Shown piece by piece: positions 19,819-33,085 of a stretch of 64,000 nucleotides of DNA. The notes below the pieces were generated by a model that saw nothing but the letters and a program-made list of their open reading frames with translations, had not been told where the DNA came from and did not search any database. Numbering within the stretch: position 1 is the stretch's first letter; each line of letters opens with the position of its first letter. A program made the position numbers and the translations under genes. Where the stretch lies: assembly GCA_047495785.1 (NCBI GenBank), contig JBLDXI010000020.1, forward strand, positions 1,860,001 to 1,924,000, written 5' to 3'. This DNA is from Lepidodermella squamata. Its lineage: Eukaryota > Gastrotricha.

Positions 19819-22800
19819 CGGCAAAAATGTCGAAAAATCCTATAAAAAAAATTTAGGTCAAATAAAATGCGGATCCATTTGTTTTGTAAATATTTGAAAA
19901 AATACCCTGGAATCGTGATGGCGTATCAAATTGCAATTTACCTACAATTTTTTCGGGTGCATTTTCGAAGGTGCACCTGCGCTTCGAAAAGCTACAGCCA
20001 GCCATTGTCTGGCTGTGGCACTTGTCATCGTTGCCGGATGATGGTTTGACATATTTTTATTGCGGATTATAATGGCAAAAATAAAGTGCGCAAATAGACC
20101 CTTCATGTCACTCGTCTCTCTCTTTTTTTTCGAAGAAACAGCTTCAAGTGTGTAAAATATACTATTGTATAAATAGCCGCATCGGATCAACCTCTGTCCT
20201 GTTTTTAGAGCGCGGGAAATATGAAAGGACAATATGATATCTGCTCCCGTGCGTGTCGCCAAAACACGACGGTTGCCGCCAAAAGTCAAAATACTTGTAA
20301 TACACAATAGCAGGACGGGTGGATTATGAAGCGCGCGACGTGAAAAATACGACTAAAAAAACTGAAAAACCGGCCCCCAGCGAGACAACGCGTGCGGATA
20401 GATAGATTGTAGAAATATACTATATATCTAGACGAAGACAGACATTATCATCAGACGGATTATATTGTCCGAGGCAAAAATTGTTCGCGTGCGCGCGCAT
20501 CACAGTAGAACCACTTAATGACACCATGCTCGCCACGAAATATCAAACGCCGGGTGCCGCGATGCGCGCTTTCAAGTGGCGCGCATCCGGAAAAATATTA
20601 CTGCGCCATAACGACGTAGTATATTTTCCTCGCCGCGCCCAGCCCTATGACATCTATACCATTGTTATTAGTCGCCAAACAACAATGCTTCATACTATTA
20701 TTATCATTCCTTACACTCACTGTTATCATAGTAATATCCACTTCCTTGAGTGGAAGTGGTGCTATAGCGAATAGAAAAGTATATAATATATTAGGACTCG
20801 TTCGAGGCCAGGAAATATATAAATCGAGTGCAGAACGCTAGTGCTGCTAGAATTAACCACTTAAAGTTATCGGCAATTTTTCCACGGACTATTAGGAAGG
20901 ATGAGCTCTGTTTACAAATGACAACGATAACGCCTTATTAGCCGAAATGTGGCCCACGCGCCCATAAATCGCCTTATAAAGTTCGAGTGTCTGGCTTACG
21001 GCCAGGCAGTTTCATGAGCACCTGGCATTTTCTTATATAATATGTTATACAAGTAGTAGGTGCAAATATTTCAGAACGCCAAACTGACCAGGAAAAAATA
21101 GCTCTTAAATAAATTTTTCCTAACAATAGGCATAGGTACTATGATAGGAAAAAGTCACTACTGGTGACTAGGATCCGTATTTTATAGCGGTTGAATTTTA
21201 TCGGAAGGAAGCGAAAATTGCTAACGAAGCGCGCACTACTACGCGCGTTATACAATAACGCTAATAATGGCCGCAAAAATACAAGTATACATCATTATTA
21301 TTCGGACAGAATATTTCGATGATAGTTGTAGTAAATAATATTAATCAACTTTTGCCTTTTCCCCGAAAGTTTGTCAGCGAAAAAAAAATAGAAATTCGAT
21401 AGATTCGAGGCGGCTGAAAAATACATGTAATTATTATTTATTTTCTTATTTTTTTCATTATTAATGCGCTGAAATAATTTTCCTATATTATAACAAGTGC
21501 AATAGACGGCGATGTAACTAGTAGTCGCTGCTGTTGCTAGTCCCTATGTATATATTGGCTTTTTTATGGACTAGTGAAATATTTTTGGGAGCCGCGGAAC
21601 TCGATAAGCATTGTTTAGTCCAATTTTTCGGCAGCCCCTCTCTATTATTAGCACACAGCTATTAAACAAATGTAGGAAATTTTCTACGCAAGCAATTTTG
21701 ACAGGTTCAAAGCCGCCGTCTATCTCCCGATAATCTCTATACTCTACATTCGTATTGTGTATGATTTTCAACGTTGCTATATAGGAATTTCCGCGTAGCA
21801 AAAAAATAACTATGCTTTTTAAAGATTAAAATCGAGACAGCATGTCTCGGCAAACATTTGACAAGATACACACTTATAGTAATTATGGATTTATCGAAAG
21901 CAACTCTCTCCTTTCTTCGCCGCGTGTTAATATTTTAGTAGCTAGAAGCCTTTATTATTTTAGAATAAAATCAACACAAAAACGCCGAAAGCAACCGCGG
22001 CACCGAGCTGTCCAGTGCGCCTCGATTAATTCCTCGATTATTATTATCATCACGCATACAAAGCGAGCGAGGGGGAGCGAGCGAGAGATTGGGCGGACGA
22101 CCAATTTTTATTCATATTATATTTATAGCTAATTTTTGGTGTTATTCCTTACCTGCGTTCTAAGAAATAAGCGCAGGTGGGTTTATAAATTTTTCACCAA
22201 ATTCATTACCTCAGTTTTACGCCTGCTTCGAGTGTGTCAACAATGTTCGTAGCCACGATTTTTGCAACAAAAATGAAGCAGTGGTTATTATTTTTCACCT
22301 CCTTCCGCCCCTTACTCCTTAATAAATCATAGCGATGCATATTTTAAAGATTTTTCTCGCAAAACTTACTTTTTGCACTGCTGTGATTTTCCCTCTGATA
22401 ATATTCAATTGCTGGTCGTTGCAGGTAAAAAAATACTGTCTTTCGATGTGTAAGAGCACCTATAAAGAAAAAGTAGGTAAGAATATTTGAAGCCACTCAC
22501 AAAATTTCGAAAATTAAATATAGCTCTGCGTATAAAATAGCCCAAGGCTGGGCAGTGGCGATTTCCGTAATTTATTACATTTCATTATATTTACCTGACG
22601 CACATCGTGAGAAAAAAATTCGAAATTTTCGCGCGTAGTAATAGCCGCATATATTTACGCTATAAAACTTTTGCTATAAGATAAAATGTATAATATACGC
22701 TAACCGGCCATCGCCTGCTGCTATTTGAAACAATAAATAGTGTTGAAAATATCTGCCTTAATTATTTTTCCCACAAATTTCTGGTGGCGCTGGTTATATA

Positions 22801-25053
22801 TGTGCTGCAGTAATCTCCGGGAATAATTTATTTACACGGGCGCGCGATCCCTAGCGATTCATCTCATCACTCCCGCGCCTTTTTTGTATACATTTATTGT
22901 TATTTTCATTAATAGAGATAGGATGTAGTTGGCCTACTCAGCGCCCTAAATTTCGCAGTCACTCGGCTTTATGTTATTAGCCGGTTGCGCGCAAACTGCC
23001 AACAATCAACAATTCCTCGCCATATAGCTATAGCTCCAATATTTCAAGCCCGGGAGATTGTATACCAAGCTAGCTCTAGGAACACTAGGTATAATCCTTA
23101 CTGCTGCCTTAAAAATCAGCGCAAAACACGTGGATCGAGGGCGAGCTAAAAGGTAGTAGGATCCTTTAGTTATATAGGATTATATATTTTTCTAAAAATA
23201 CTTTCTATTTTTCTTCTACTGAAGCTAAATAGGTTTACCCAAGGTTTTAAATAAAGATGGCCCAATTCGCTCGAGGTTGTATTTTTCAGTGTTCATCAAT
23301 CAGCCATATAGGAAAACGAATAATTTTCTTTTATTTCTATATTTTTTGCTTATAAATAATTTTTCAAATTGAGGACGCGAAAATTCTCTTAGCAAGTGTA
23401 TTAATCCCCTTTTATCCTTTGGCTTATAAGTCGAGCAAATTTTTACCCATCGCACAGTGAGAGGCTATTATTATATATTAATAGAATAAAATCTTTTTCT
23501 TATCGATTTAACCGAAATTTTCTTCCCAATTAGCGACATGAAGTATGCCAGCAGCACGCAATACACCCGCCTGCGGTGACGAATTCAATTTTTAGTGTAT
23601 AATGCTTTATTCAATTTAAGATCACGGCTTTTTCTATCCTCGACACTGCTCAGCGAAATTTATTCCTAATAGGTTATCACACAAAAAATGTGCCTAGCGA
23701 TAAATTATAAATGCTAGCCTAGTATATTATAAGGATTGCGGTTTATTGTGCAGTAGAGCGTGAAAGATATTGATGATATAACAATCTGGCGGTTTTTCGG
23801 ATTAATTATAGCGACAATAATTTCGCCCCATCTCTCTTGCCTCTTAAGTGCCCATGCGCGCGTTGCTAAATTGATAAATAATTCCGGCGTAAATTTTTTG
23901 AGCTGGCGCAACGTCGTTATAATACCGCGCGCGCAACCCGACTGGCCGGCGGGCGCAGCGCGGAACCGGTGTTTTTATTATAACAACACGCGCACTTGTG
24001 TTCTGCGCGCCTCAATTGCCGAGGCGATTGATTGGTGGTAATATACGCGCGGCGATATTTGCGCTCGCGCTTGCGACAGTAAAGAGGCGTCCTGTTTTAA
24101 ATAGCAGCACGGCCATGCTGGCATTATCCGGCATTATATTGGCAAGTGGCGACGACGGGACATAAACGCGCGCATCATCCATAAATACATACTTAGGTAC
24201 TACTTATATTACCGAGTTGTCTATTAACAATTTTTCCATTTTTGTCGCTCGCCCATGTAAATAATGTATTAAGGCCGTATGATGTGGTGTTTATACGCAG
24301 AGGCAGCAAAAATCGAAAAACGGGGCCGACGAGTGGACGCGCGCGCGTGTTGTGCGCGGGGCTAAAAAATGTTAATTAGGTTTGAGGCGCTCATTTTCGG
24401 GTGCCATCTATCAACGTCTCCATCATCGCCATCATCATCATTACTTATACCAAAACATTTTAATTTCGCCTCGCTACCATTCGCTTCTCAGGCGGCAAAT
24501 CTTACGCCGAAAATGTAAATGAGAAAACTTGTTCGTAGCAAATCATCATTATCAGAAAAATAATATTTAAATATTCCACCACGATGATATAAATGTTTCC
24601 TGTTTGCCAACCAGCTATCACCGTATATCAATACAAACAAATATTAATTTTGTAGGCGGCGCTTCGCCCAGCTCGTTTCAGATAGCGTAAATTTTTTCTA
24701 CTAAATTTTACAATATTTTATTATCATTAGCTAAACGACTCGAGGCGTCAATTTTTTTTAGCGAATGAATATTTATTTTCTATTATAATTTATATTTATA
24801 CCGTTTTCTTTATAATAGAATATTTTGTGTATTTATTGGCGAGACAAGCTGGTTTGTAACACCCTGTGTTATGTCGTGACAAGCCGCCGTCGAAATATCC
24901 TGGCCGCTCTCATCATCGCCCGGCGCCGCGCTAAATAAGCGCGCGAGAAAAAAAAACAGAAAATTTTCAATCGTTGCGGAAATTTTTATACGGCAGAACG
25001 ATTATAGATCAACGACGAGAAGCCACGTGCGAGCGGCGAGTTTAAATGAATAA
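19819..25053. promoter_or_regulatory. 5.2-kb divergent spacer between two Cys-loop receptor genes
   Basis: No coding exon is supported. The stretch alternates AT-rich sequence with short GCGC-rich patches (about 20485-20600, 21225-21245, 22840-22875, 23920-24070, 24325-24360, 24925-24945). It lies between two related genes transcribed away from each other, so it probably carries both promoters and enhancers. A splice acceptor-like TTTTTTTATAG lies about 21 bases before the 19818 start, which suggests a 5' leader intron or trans-splicing. Confidence 0.4.
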
Positions 25054-28000
25054 ATGATTTTTGAGGCATTCTTGGCAAGGTGCTGTCTAAAAGCAACACG
25101 CCAACAGCCTGCCGCTGCCAACTTAAAATGCTGGCCGTTGTCTTTAACCTGGATTTTCCTGCTGATTCACACCTCATTTTTACTTCTTTCAAGGTTAGGA
25201 ATTATCTCAAAATTTTTACTATTTTTTACGATTTATTTCTTAGATCCGTGGACGGAGCAGCGGCTCAAAAGCCTGCTAACAAAGCAGCCGCACCTAGTGG
25301 CCATTATCGAAGGTAAAAAATTGGTTATTTTTAGTTTTCATAACATCCGAAATTCATGTTGTAGCATAGCGCATGAATACAAAGTTTCGTCTCTAAATTT
25401 TTCGTCTATTTTTTTCTCACGATTTAATTTTGCCCTTTTTCATGTTCACTCCAATGTCTGTGTTGGACCAATTATTTTGTTGATAATTATAGCGGTCGAA
25501 GTGACGAGGTAACCATCTCTTTTAAAGAGTTGGAAGACGAGAAGCGGTCTCATTATCGACGGTAAAAATTGAAAATTTCATAGAAAATTTCAGATCTTTC
25601 ACTTTTTCGAGAATGTGTCTTCTTTATATATACCTACGTGTGATTTTTCATCATGAATGTTGTTCCACTTCAAGAGTTATCGTACCAACGTTAATCCCGT
25701 TTTGACAAAAAAAAATCTCACTTTTTCATCACGATTCCCGGGTCATGTTGAGTGATTTTTTTAAATATTTTATTGGCGCGAAAAAATAATTTTAAATTTT
25801 TTTAAATTTTTTAACAGAACTCAGTTCATCGAAAAGCTGTTTCATACTTATGATCGAAGAGTTCTTCCAAACCTTGATGGTTAGTTTTGAGATATTTGCT
25901 AATTATTTTATAATTTTTTGAAATTTTCAGGGCCAACCACTGTTAATTGTTCGCTGTTTATCAATAATTTCGACTCGATTTCCGAAGTCACCATGGATTA
26001 CGCCGTGGGTGTCTACCTGCGACAAGCGTGGGTCGATCCTCGTCTTAGGTTCGACCCGCTTCAGAACAACAACGAATCGCTAGTAACACTGGACGCGAAA
26101 TCATTCGACAAGCTATGGGTGCCTGATTTGTTTTTTACAAACGAAAAACGTGCCTCTTTTCATTCGATAACCGTTCCTAATCGTCTCATGTAAGAAAAAA
26201 ATGACCTAGTTATCGTTTTAGTCTATCGACAATTTTTGTGTTTGTCGAAAATCAGACGCCTTAATCCAGCCGGTACCGTGTTGTACAGTGTTCGGCTTTC
26301 GTTAACTCTCAGGTAAATCCTCGAAATAAATGTGTTTATTTCATGTGAATCCTTGCTTTTTCCGTTATACAGTTGTGTGATGGACCTTCGAAAGTTCCCG
26401 TTGGATAGCCAAGTTTGCACGATGATGATTGAAAGCTGTAAGTTACTATTTTTTATTGCACCTAATAATCTAGAACAATTAGCAATTTCCTTCCTGGATG
26501 TCTGTTGCTAAGGACGCATTAACACTTAGCATCTTAGCAACTGAGGTCAAAAAGCTAATAATCAAAAATTTCCGGGTAATACTTTTATAGTGCACTAAGT
26601 TATGAATAATTTAGTGTCCCAAAAAGTCACATTTTCGACAATTTTATGGTTGAATTGACTGACCGAAAATTCTCAGAGGAATGATTAGAGCTTATGATGG
26701 AAATCACGCGGAATTTTGGGGAAATCTTTTCGTATTATTAAAATTGATAATAAATTGTAGTAAAGTTTCTAAATAGCATCGTTTAGCCATAAATCACTGT
26801 TCCACTATGACCCTTCAAAGTTTTAACAATATAATTTCGTTTGATTTCCAATTGGGACATGATCATTCCGTTAAGAAAAAAATGACCGTTAATAACAAGG
26901 GAAAAGTGCGGTCTGGCGAAATTTTCGACATTTTGAGATTTCGATGGCGCTTTCAAGGTTAGTGAATGAGGAGTCGAACGATATAAAGAAAGAGGTTGAT
27001 AGTCATCAGGGTTACTGAGAAAATTGTCTTCAAAGTTTGAGGGCGCGGAAACTGCTAAAATTTCGCAAAATGCGCGCATGAAAAATCAAGTTTTTTATTG
27101 CATCAATTAAGAATTCGGTGCGCAATAAATTATTATGTTATTTCCTCATGCGCCTTTCGACATTTTTTGGGTCATCTGAGGTTAGGAGTCTAGCTAGATA
27201 TTCAAAAATTTTGATGGAAGCCTTTTCGGCGACTCATTCGGATATCCCGTCTTGGAGATGGATGGGGGCCTCCTAGAGGTGTGACTTCCCGCAATTCTAA
27301 ATCATCGAAAAAAACTGACCCAGAACATCTTTTGAACGGTGAAATGATTGTAAATTGAGTTTTTGTTAGTTAAGGAGGATTTTTAAATTCTTTTTATAAT
27401 TTTTTTCAGATGCATATACAACGGATAAAATCATCCTACAATGGCGATCCGACCCGCTCGAAGTGTCCGAAACGCTGATGATCCCGCAGTTCAACCTGCG
27501 GACGTTCGACTTTGCCGACTGCTCGAAGCGGTACGCGACGGGCAACTTCAGCTGCTTGAAAGCGAGCTTCTACCTCGACCGCGACGTCGGCTACTACATC
27601 ATCCAGACGTACCTGCCTAGCGTGCTCGTCGTCGTGCTGTCGTGGGTCGCCTTCTGGATCGACCCGACCGCCGTACCGGCGCGCGTCACCTTCGGTGTCT
27701 TCACTACGCTCATTCTTTCAACCATGTCGTCGAGCGTGCGCTCGACACTGCCGCGCGTCTCCTACGTCAAGGCCATCGACGTCTGGATGTCGGTGTGCAT
27801 GTTTTTCGTGTTCACTGCTCTCATCGAATATGCAATCGTCAACGTTGTGCTGCGCCAGAAGCCGAAGAAGCCGCCCAAGCCTGTTGTGCAGAGCAGCATA
27901 GCTCAGCAGAATATATCGTCGCCAGCCATGCGTGGCCGCCTCGCTACGACGGCCGTCACCGCCAGCCGCACCCCCCACGAGCCGACCAGCCCGGCGTCGT

Positions 28001-29373
28001 CGCACCTCCTATCGTCGCAAGGCGAGCCGTCCGATCACGGTGAAAGTATACGCTACCCGACTACGTCAGCCGCGGATGAGCGCAATAAAGCCTACTACCG
28101 GGGCAATGCAAGCAAACAGATAAGCAATAACAGCGAGGTGTGGATCCCGCTCGAAAACGTCGCAATGTCCTCCTTAAAGGTATAAAATAGATCTTTCACA
28201 AATAAATTTAACCTAGATATTGGGACATTGACCTATTAATTATTGAACAGTGTGTATCGCATGCAATTCAGCAGCCGAATTTTTGGGCGGAAAGTTTGAA
28301 AATAAGCTCTCAAAAATTAGTGACACATTAATTATTTAGAATGGGTCTAAATATTTACACCATCAAATTGGAACTAAATTTAAGCTTTTTAATTTTCCGA
28401 TATTATGTGTTTGATCGATATTTCCTTGTACGATCGATAATGACTTTTATTTGAAAATTTGAGAATATTTAACACCGTATTTGTTCTAATATTAACTTCG
28501 TCGCTAATAATCGCTCATCCCTAATAGGAACGAGGGGCTAGTCGTTCGAAACCTGAAAAATGAAAAATCCACCAACAATTAATTTTCGAATTTCCGAATT
28601 TCGGGATTGAAATTGTTATAGCCTGGCATGGGAATTATAGGAATAAATACGGTATTTCAAGAATCGATATTCAAAATCGATACCAGCTTTACAGCCTTAA
28701 ACCTCTTAACCTCTAAACTTGGAAAACCCATTAGTGCTGGAACCTTCAACTTTCCAATTTTTCCTAATTATTTACCGAATTTCTCCGCTCAATTATAAAA
28801 TCAAGGTAATATTTTTCGGTACTCAATTATTATCCGGACTTGGAGCTAAATTTTCAAAAACATGAATGACCTCGAAATTCGAAGAAAGACGGATACTGGA
28901 CCTTCAAAAGGTTCAATAAAAAGGTTCAGGATATAAACTAGCTGAAAACTGAATGCTGATTTATGAAGTATATTTTTTTGATAATTTTTTAGCATCAAGT
29001 TGTGCCGGAACATCAGGGAGAGACTTCGGTGCCCGTGCCGCCGCGAAGCATCCCGCCGAGCAGTCTGGCGTTGGCGCAGGGTGTCCCACCGGGCGGGATA
29101 GCCGGCGACGATCATCAGGAGACGATAACAAATGCTGCTGCTGCTGGTGGCCATGTACAGGTTGTAGACAACGATAACAATTTGCTGCTGATGCGCGGCC
29201 CATCGCACCCGTTGGACCTATGCTTCTATTGGCACCGAGCTATGACGCGCCTCTCCGAAATGGAGGGCAAGGAGAAGGGGCAAATGGTTGAGAATTGGGC
29301 GCGCAAAATTTTTCCACTCAGTTTCGGCTTTTTCAACGTCGTCTATTGGGTCGTCTATCTCTACTACATCTAA
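25054..29373 (+). CDS. Cys-loop ligand-gated chloride channel, GluCl/GlyR-like (9 exons)
   Basis: Exons 25054..25193, 25244..25312, 25493..25561, 25818..25879, 25931..26189, 26256..26312, 26373..26437, 27410..28179 and 28993..29373 join in frame to 623 residues. A hydrophobic N-terminal segment (about residues 30-46) is probably the signal. The ectodomain has YDRRVLPN, KLWVPDLFFTNEK, signature loop C-x13-C (about 220-234) and second pair C-x10-C (278-289). TM1 spans about 302-324, VPARV precedes TM2 at 329-333, TM3 spans about 362-388, and TM4 is at the C-terminus (FGFFNVVYWVVYLYYI). The PAR motif predicts chloride selectivity. The TM3-TM4 loop is long, Pro/Ser-rich and split by an 813-base intron. 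The 972-base intron 7 holds a dispersed repeat. Glutamate or glycine-like agonists are likely, but the ligand is not provable here. Confidence 0.88.
26881..27330 (+). repeat. Dispersed repeat, copy B (inside a receptor intron)
   Basis: This relative of 17192-17612, in the same orientation, lies within intron 7 of the 25054-29373 gene. Block order is conserved but many small indels separate the copies, so the element is old. No terminal repeats or frame are retained. Confidence 0.7.
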
Positions 29374-31876
29374 AACATGAATACCTATACTTGCTTTAAT
29401 CTACAATCTACCCTTGAATTTGATCTTGGCGTATGGAAGGTGCTAATTTTCTCGATTTCTTCTGCTCTCTAAAACTGTTCGGAAAAAAACTAGCAACTTT
29501 TAGATCAATTATTAGAAGCGAAAATCATTGGAGATTATAATAGAAGTTCAACGCTGATATAGAATCTAACCCCAATTTTTCATTTGAATCTACTGAAAAC
29601 GGTTGTGCTAGTACTAATATATGAAATATAAAATATTTAGCGAAAAATTCCGGAAAGTCGCTCGCAATAATTATCGCTTATAATGACAGGAAATCTACTG
29701 CCTATTAATTAGTATTAAGACGGATTCTTTTGCCCGAATTCTTATATTTTACCCCAATTTTAATCGCGCGAATTTTCTTTTCGGCTTTGTTATTTCTGAT
29801 GATACCTACTATACCTTGATAAATCACAGCATCGATTGTTATCTCATCCGATTTTTTATTCACATCAATTAGGTGTACTATAATTTTTCTTCAGGAATAT
29901 TTGATATATAAGGCAGCGAACTCTTGTAATTCTATTTTTTTCTTACGCGATGATGGGACAGATGATGATTCTGAAAAAAATAAATCGGACTCGGCGACTC
30001 GAGGGGGACGTTGTTATTGTATCTTTTTTATCTGATTAAGCGTTTTGAAATAAATAACCCATTGTCCGATTTTCCCCCACGGAAATTTCAGGTCCAGCCG
30101 AGTACTCGATCGTGGCAATCAATTTCGCCCAATGATTTCCTGCCTTTTGTCAATTATTCAGCGAGGCCGGTCTCTATATAAAATGTAAAACAAATTATCG
30201 TGGTAATATTACTATAATATATATCACTATGTGTATAGGCCTTCAATATTTATCGAATATAATAGTAGAGAGGGAGCAGCCGTCGAAAAAAACCACGCTG
30301 CCAAATCAAACAGCATTTTGTTTAAATTGCCATACACCCTGCTATTTAAAAACCGACAAATCTAGCGCGCGTAGGAGGCGGTACCACTGATGATGACGAG
30401 GATGAAGGCTGCGAAACACCACCAGCAAGTATTGCTATGCTATATTTTCAACGACAAAAAATAATAAAACAACACGCAAATCGTGGTGTACTATATTTGC
30501 ATTGAAAGCCGGTTTTTCAAAAAGTTATAGCCAGTTGATAATTATTATGCCGCGGAAAATAATATAATGTCAACTGCTTGTTCTGCGTCAAACTACTAGC
30601 AAACACCGTGCCGATAGATTTGCATCTGATTATTTCTACTACTCTATAAAATTGTTTTCCTGGTTCAAAGAAACGACCTAAGGTTCCCTGGTGGTATAGC
30701 TGGCCAATTTATCCAGGCCCCAAAAGTCCATAATCACGCCTTTTTTGCATTTTATAAAGCGGAAAAATGACCTACCCAATTTTTTCATCTTTAGACAGTT
30801 CTATTATTACAAATTTTTCCGCATGCTGGAATTGAAAAGGTAACCATTTAGAATTTTCTAGCCAGTAGAAAAACTCCGTTATATTGTCTCTAGTCTGTCT
30901 TTAGATTCCGTCCAAGACGTGACTGATTTCACATTCATAAGGGTTGTTTATTTCGTTTTTTAGGTGGTTTATTAACGGTATCATCTATCAAACACGCATT
31001 ATTTTTTTTGGCGCGAATAATGTGTGCGCACCCTGTGAGCCGACTGTGGCTGCAATTTGAGATAAAATTGTCTGCTTGTAAATTGCATTAAAAGACCCGC
31101 GAAGACGCGCTTGACGCCGGGCCGAATATCCGATGTACAACAATATAACACGGCCGCGAATGTATCGCTTAAATCGATGAGCGCGCCCCAGAGTTCACAA
31201 GCCAAGTCATGTGATGCGCACGCAAAATCCGGGCGCGTGTGTTAGGGACCGCGTTAGGTTTCGCGTTCGCCTCAACGCTAATTTGAATATTAGCTCGCAA
31301 CGCCTGCGATGATTTATAGATAGATAATAGTATATGAAATGTAAATAAATTATATAGGGCGCCGGGTTGCGAGCGCGTGTGAAGATTTCGTTATACACGC
31401 GGTATAAGATGACATTTCGCTGAACCGTCGAAATGAACGCGCGCATCACACGCTTCACGTCAAATTTCACGGCGGCACCTTTTTGGCGCGCACGATTTCG
31501 AAAATCGCGCATTTTAAAATTATTATTACATGTCATGTTTTTCGGGCCATACACACAAGTGCATATCAATGAGAATAATTGCTCTTCTGGCAAAAGCACT
31601 TAATAATAATTTTTATTATCCAATGCGTTTAAAAACCGATTTTTATTACATATTATTTATTGCAGGCATATTTTCCGCTGGCATCAAAATGAAGGAAACG
31701 TGATTTATTTCGAACAGCGCGTGCGGTGTCTTATAAATTTTGCGGGCGCGCGCACGCAGTAGGCAATAATTTTTCCCATGGCGCGAGCGCTCAACTACCG
31801 CGCGCGAAATCACGCACGCGCATTATTAGGCTGGATCGCTCGATCGTTCACTTTGGTGCTTTTCGCTACTTTGTCA

Positions 31877-31900
31877 GTAGTAAGTAAGTAAGTAAGTAAT
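31877..31900. repeat. (TAAG)n microsatellite
   Basis: About five TAAG units in non-coding sequence. Confidence 0.85.
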
Positions 31901-32177
31901 GTTTTTATCCGCGCCCAGGCAACAAACACACAGCTTAATAATAAACACGCCTGCGAATATAATGAAGCATATCTCAAAATTATATTGTTGTTATTATTTA
32001 TCGTTATATAAAAGTGACGCGAAGATTTTTCCGTATTACTCGTATAATGTATCTCTTCGCAAGCAATCGAACTTAACAAATCCGCGTGTAATAATAAGTT
32101 GATAATAAGCAGCAATTGAACTGCATTGTTTTCGCCTATATTTTTGTGTCCGATATTTACAAGTTTGTAGATGCCGC

Positions 32178-32196
32178 TGTTGTTGTTGTTGTTGTT
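32178..32196. repeat. (GTT)n microsatellite
   Basis: About six GTT units; a CTG/CTGCTG run follows at about 32256-32270. Confidence 0.85.
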
Positions 32197-33085
32197 CTAT
32201 TTGCGCAACGACTTTGCGCATAGCTTTGCATATTGTCCTGGCTGCATTTGTTTTTGCTGCTGCTGCTGCTCAGTTTGTGCGCGAGTAATACCTCCCTGAG
32301 TAATAATCTGCGGCGAAACGCTTTTGTAAAACGGAAACACCGCCGATTAACGGCGCGGCGGATTTTTCAACTCGCGTTAAAAATCGTGTAAACAATACAT
32401 ATTCGAACTTCTTGACTTTTCCGCAAGAATGTCAAACAAATAAAAACATTCGCTTTTTCGCCATTCACCACCTAGCGGCAAATTCTAATTAGCATTTACG
32501 AATTTTTTCACCTCTTGATATTTGCATATCATAAAGTAAGGCCGAAGTAAATATTTATGTCACATGCTTGCGTGGGACAAATGTAGCGCCCAAATTTCGA
32601 CCTTGATTCATCCAAATAAAAAATTTAGTAACCCTTAAATTGCCCCTAGACGTGTCCAACAAAAGTCGACCTAGATTACCTGCTTCATTATGACATTAGA
32701 TTAGTTTAATTTCAGTAAAAACCTGGTCATTTCTAAAAATAGATGGATCGAATGGCCTTTTTTTGCGAAATTCAAGGGTTCCACTCGCTGCATTTCGCTC
32801 CAATTTAATTAAAAATGAATCCCAGTTTGAAAAGGAATCCTGATTTGGTGCAATTTGTGGGACTAAATCATTCGAAATTCAGTCAACCGTGAACGTTTCG
32901 ATAACATGCACAATTTTTATTTTATTCTAATATATAAACCGCACGATATAATATAGGACAGATTAAAAAAAATATCGTCTCATCAAATTTCGGTATATAA
33001 AAATATACCGAAAATGCCGTAGCCATAGTTGACCGGCCAAGCGAGTTGTTTTGCTTTTATAACCCACGATCAATCAACACTAGAC

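Larger units (their letters stand above)
29374..33085. other. 3.7-kb intergenic region, no gene supported
   Basis: AT-rich sequence with GCGC patches near 31480 and 31740-31820, a (TAAG)n run at 31877-31900 and a (GTT)n run at 32178-32196. Several minus-strand frames of 60-130 codons across 31000-32220 lack signals, domains and splice logic. It may contain the promoter of the muscarinic-type receptor. Confidence 0.45.

Noticed and set aside
27642-28123. Several overlapping frames on both strands in exon 8 of the channel gene
   Set aside because: They are by-products of GC-rich third positions. Only the frame with TM1-TM3 motifs is supported.
31207-31599. 130-codon minus-strand frame
   Set aside because: Arg/Cys-scattered composition typical of a GCGC-rich non-coding patch. 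No supporting feature.
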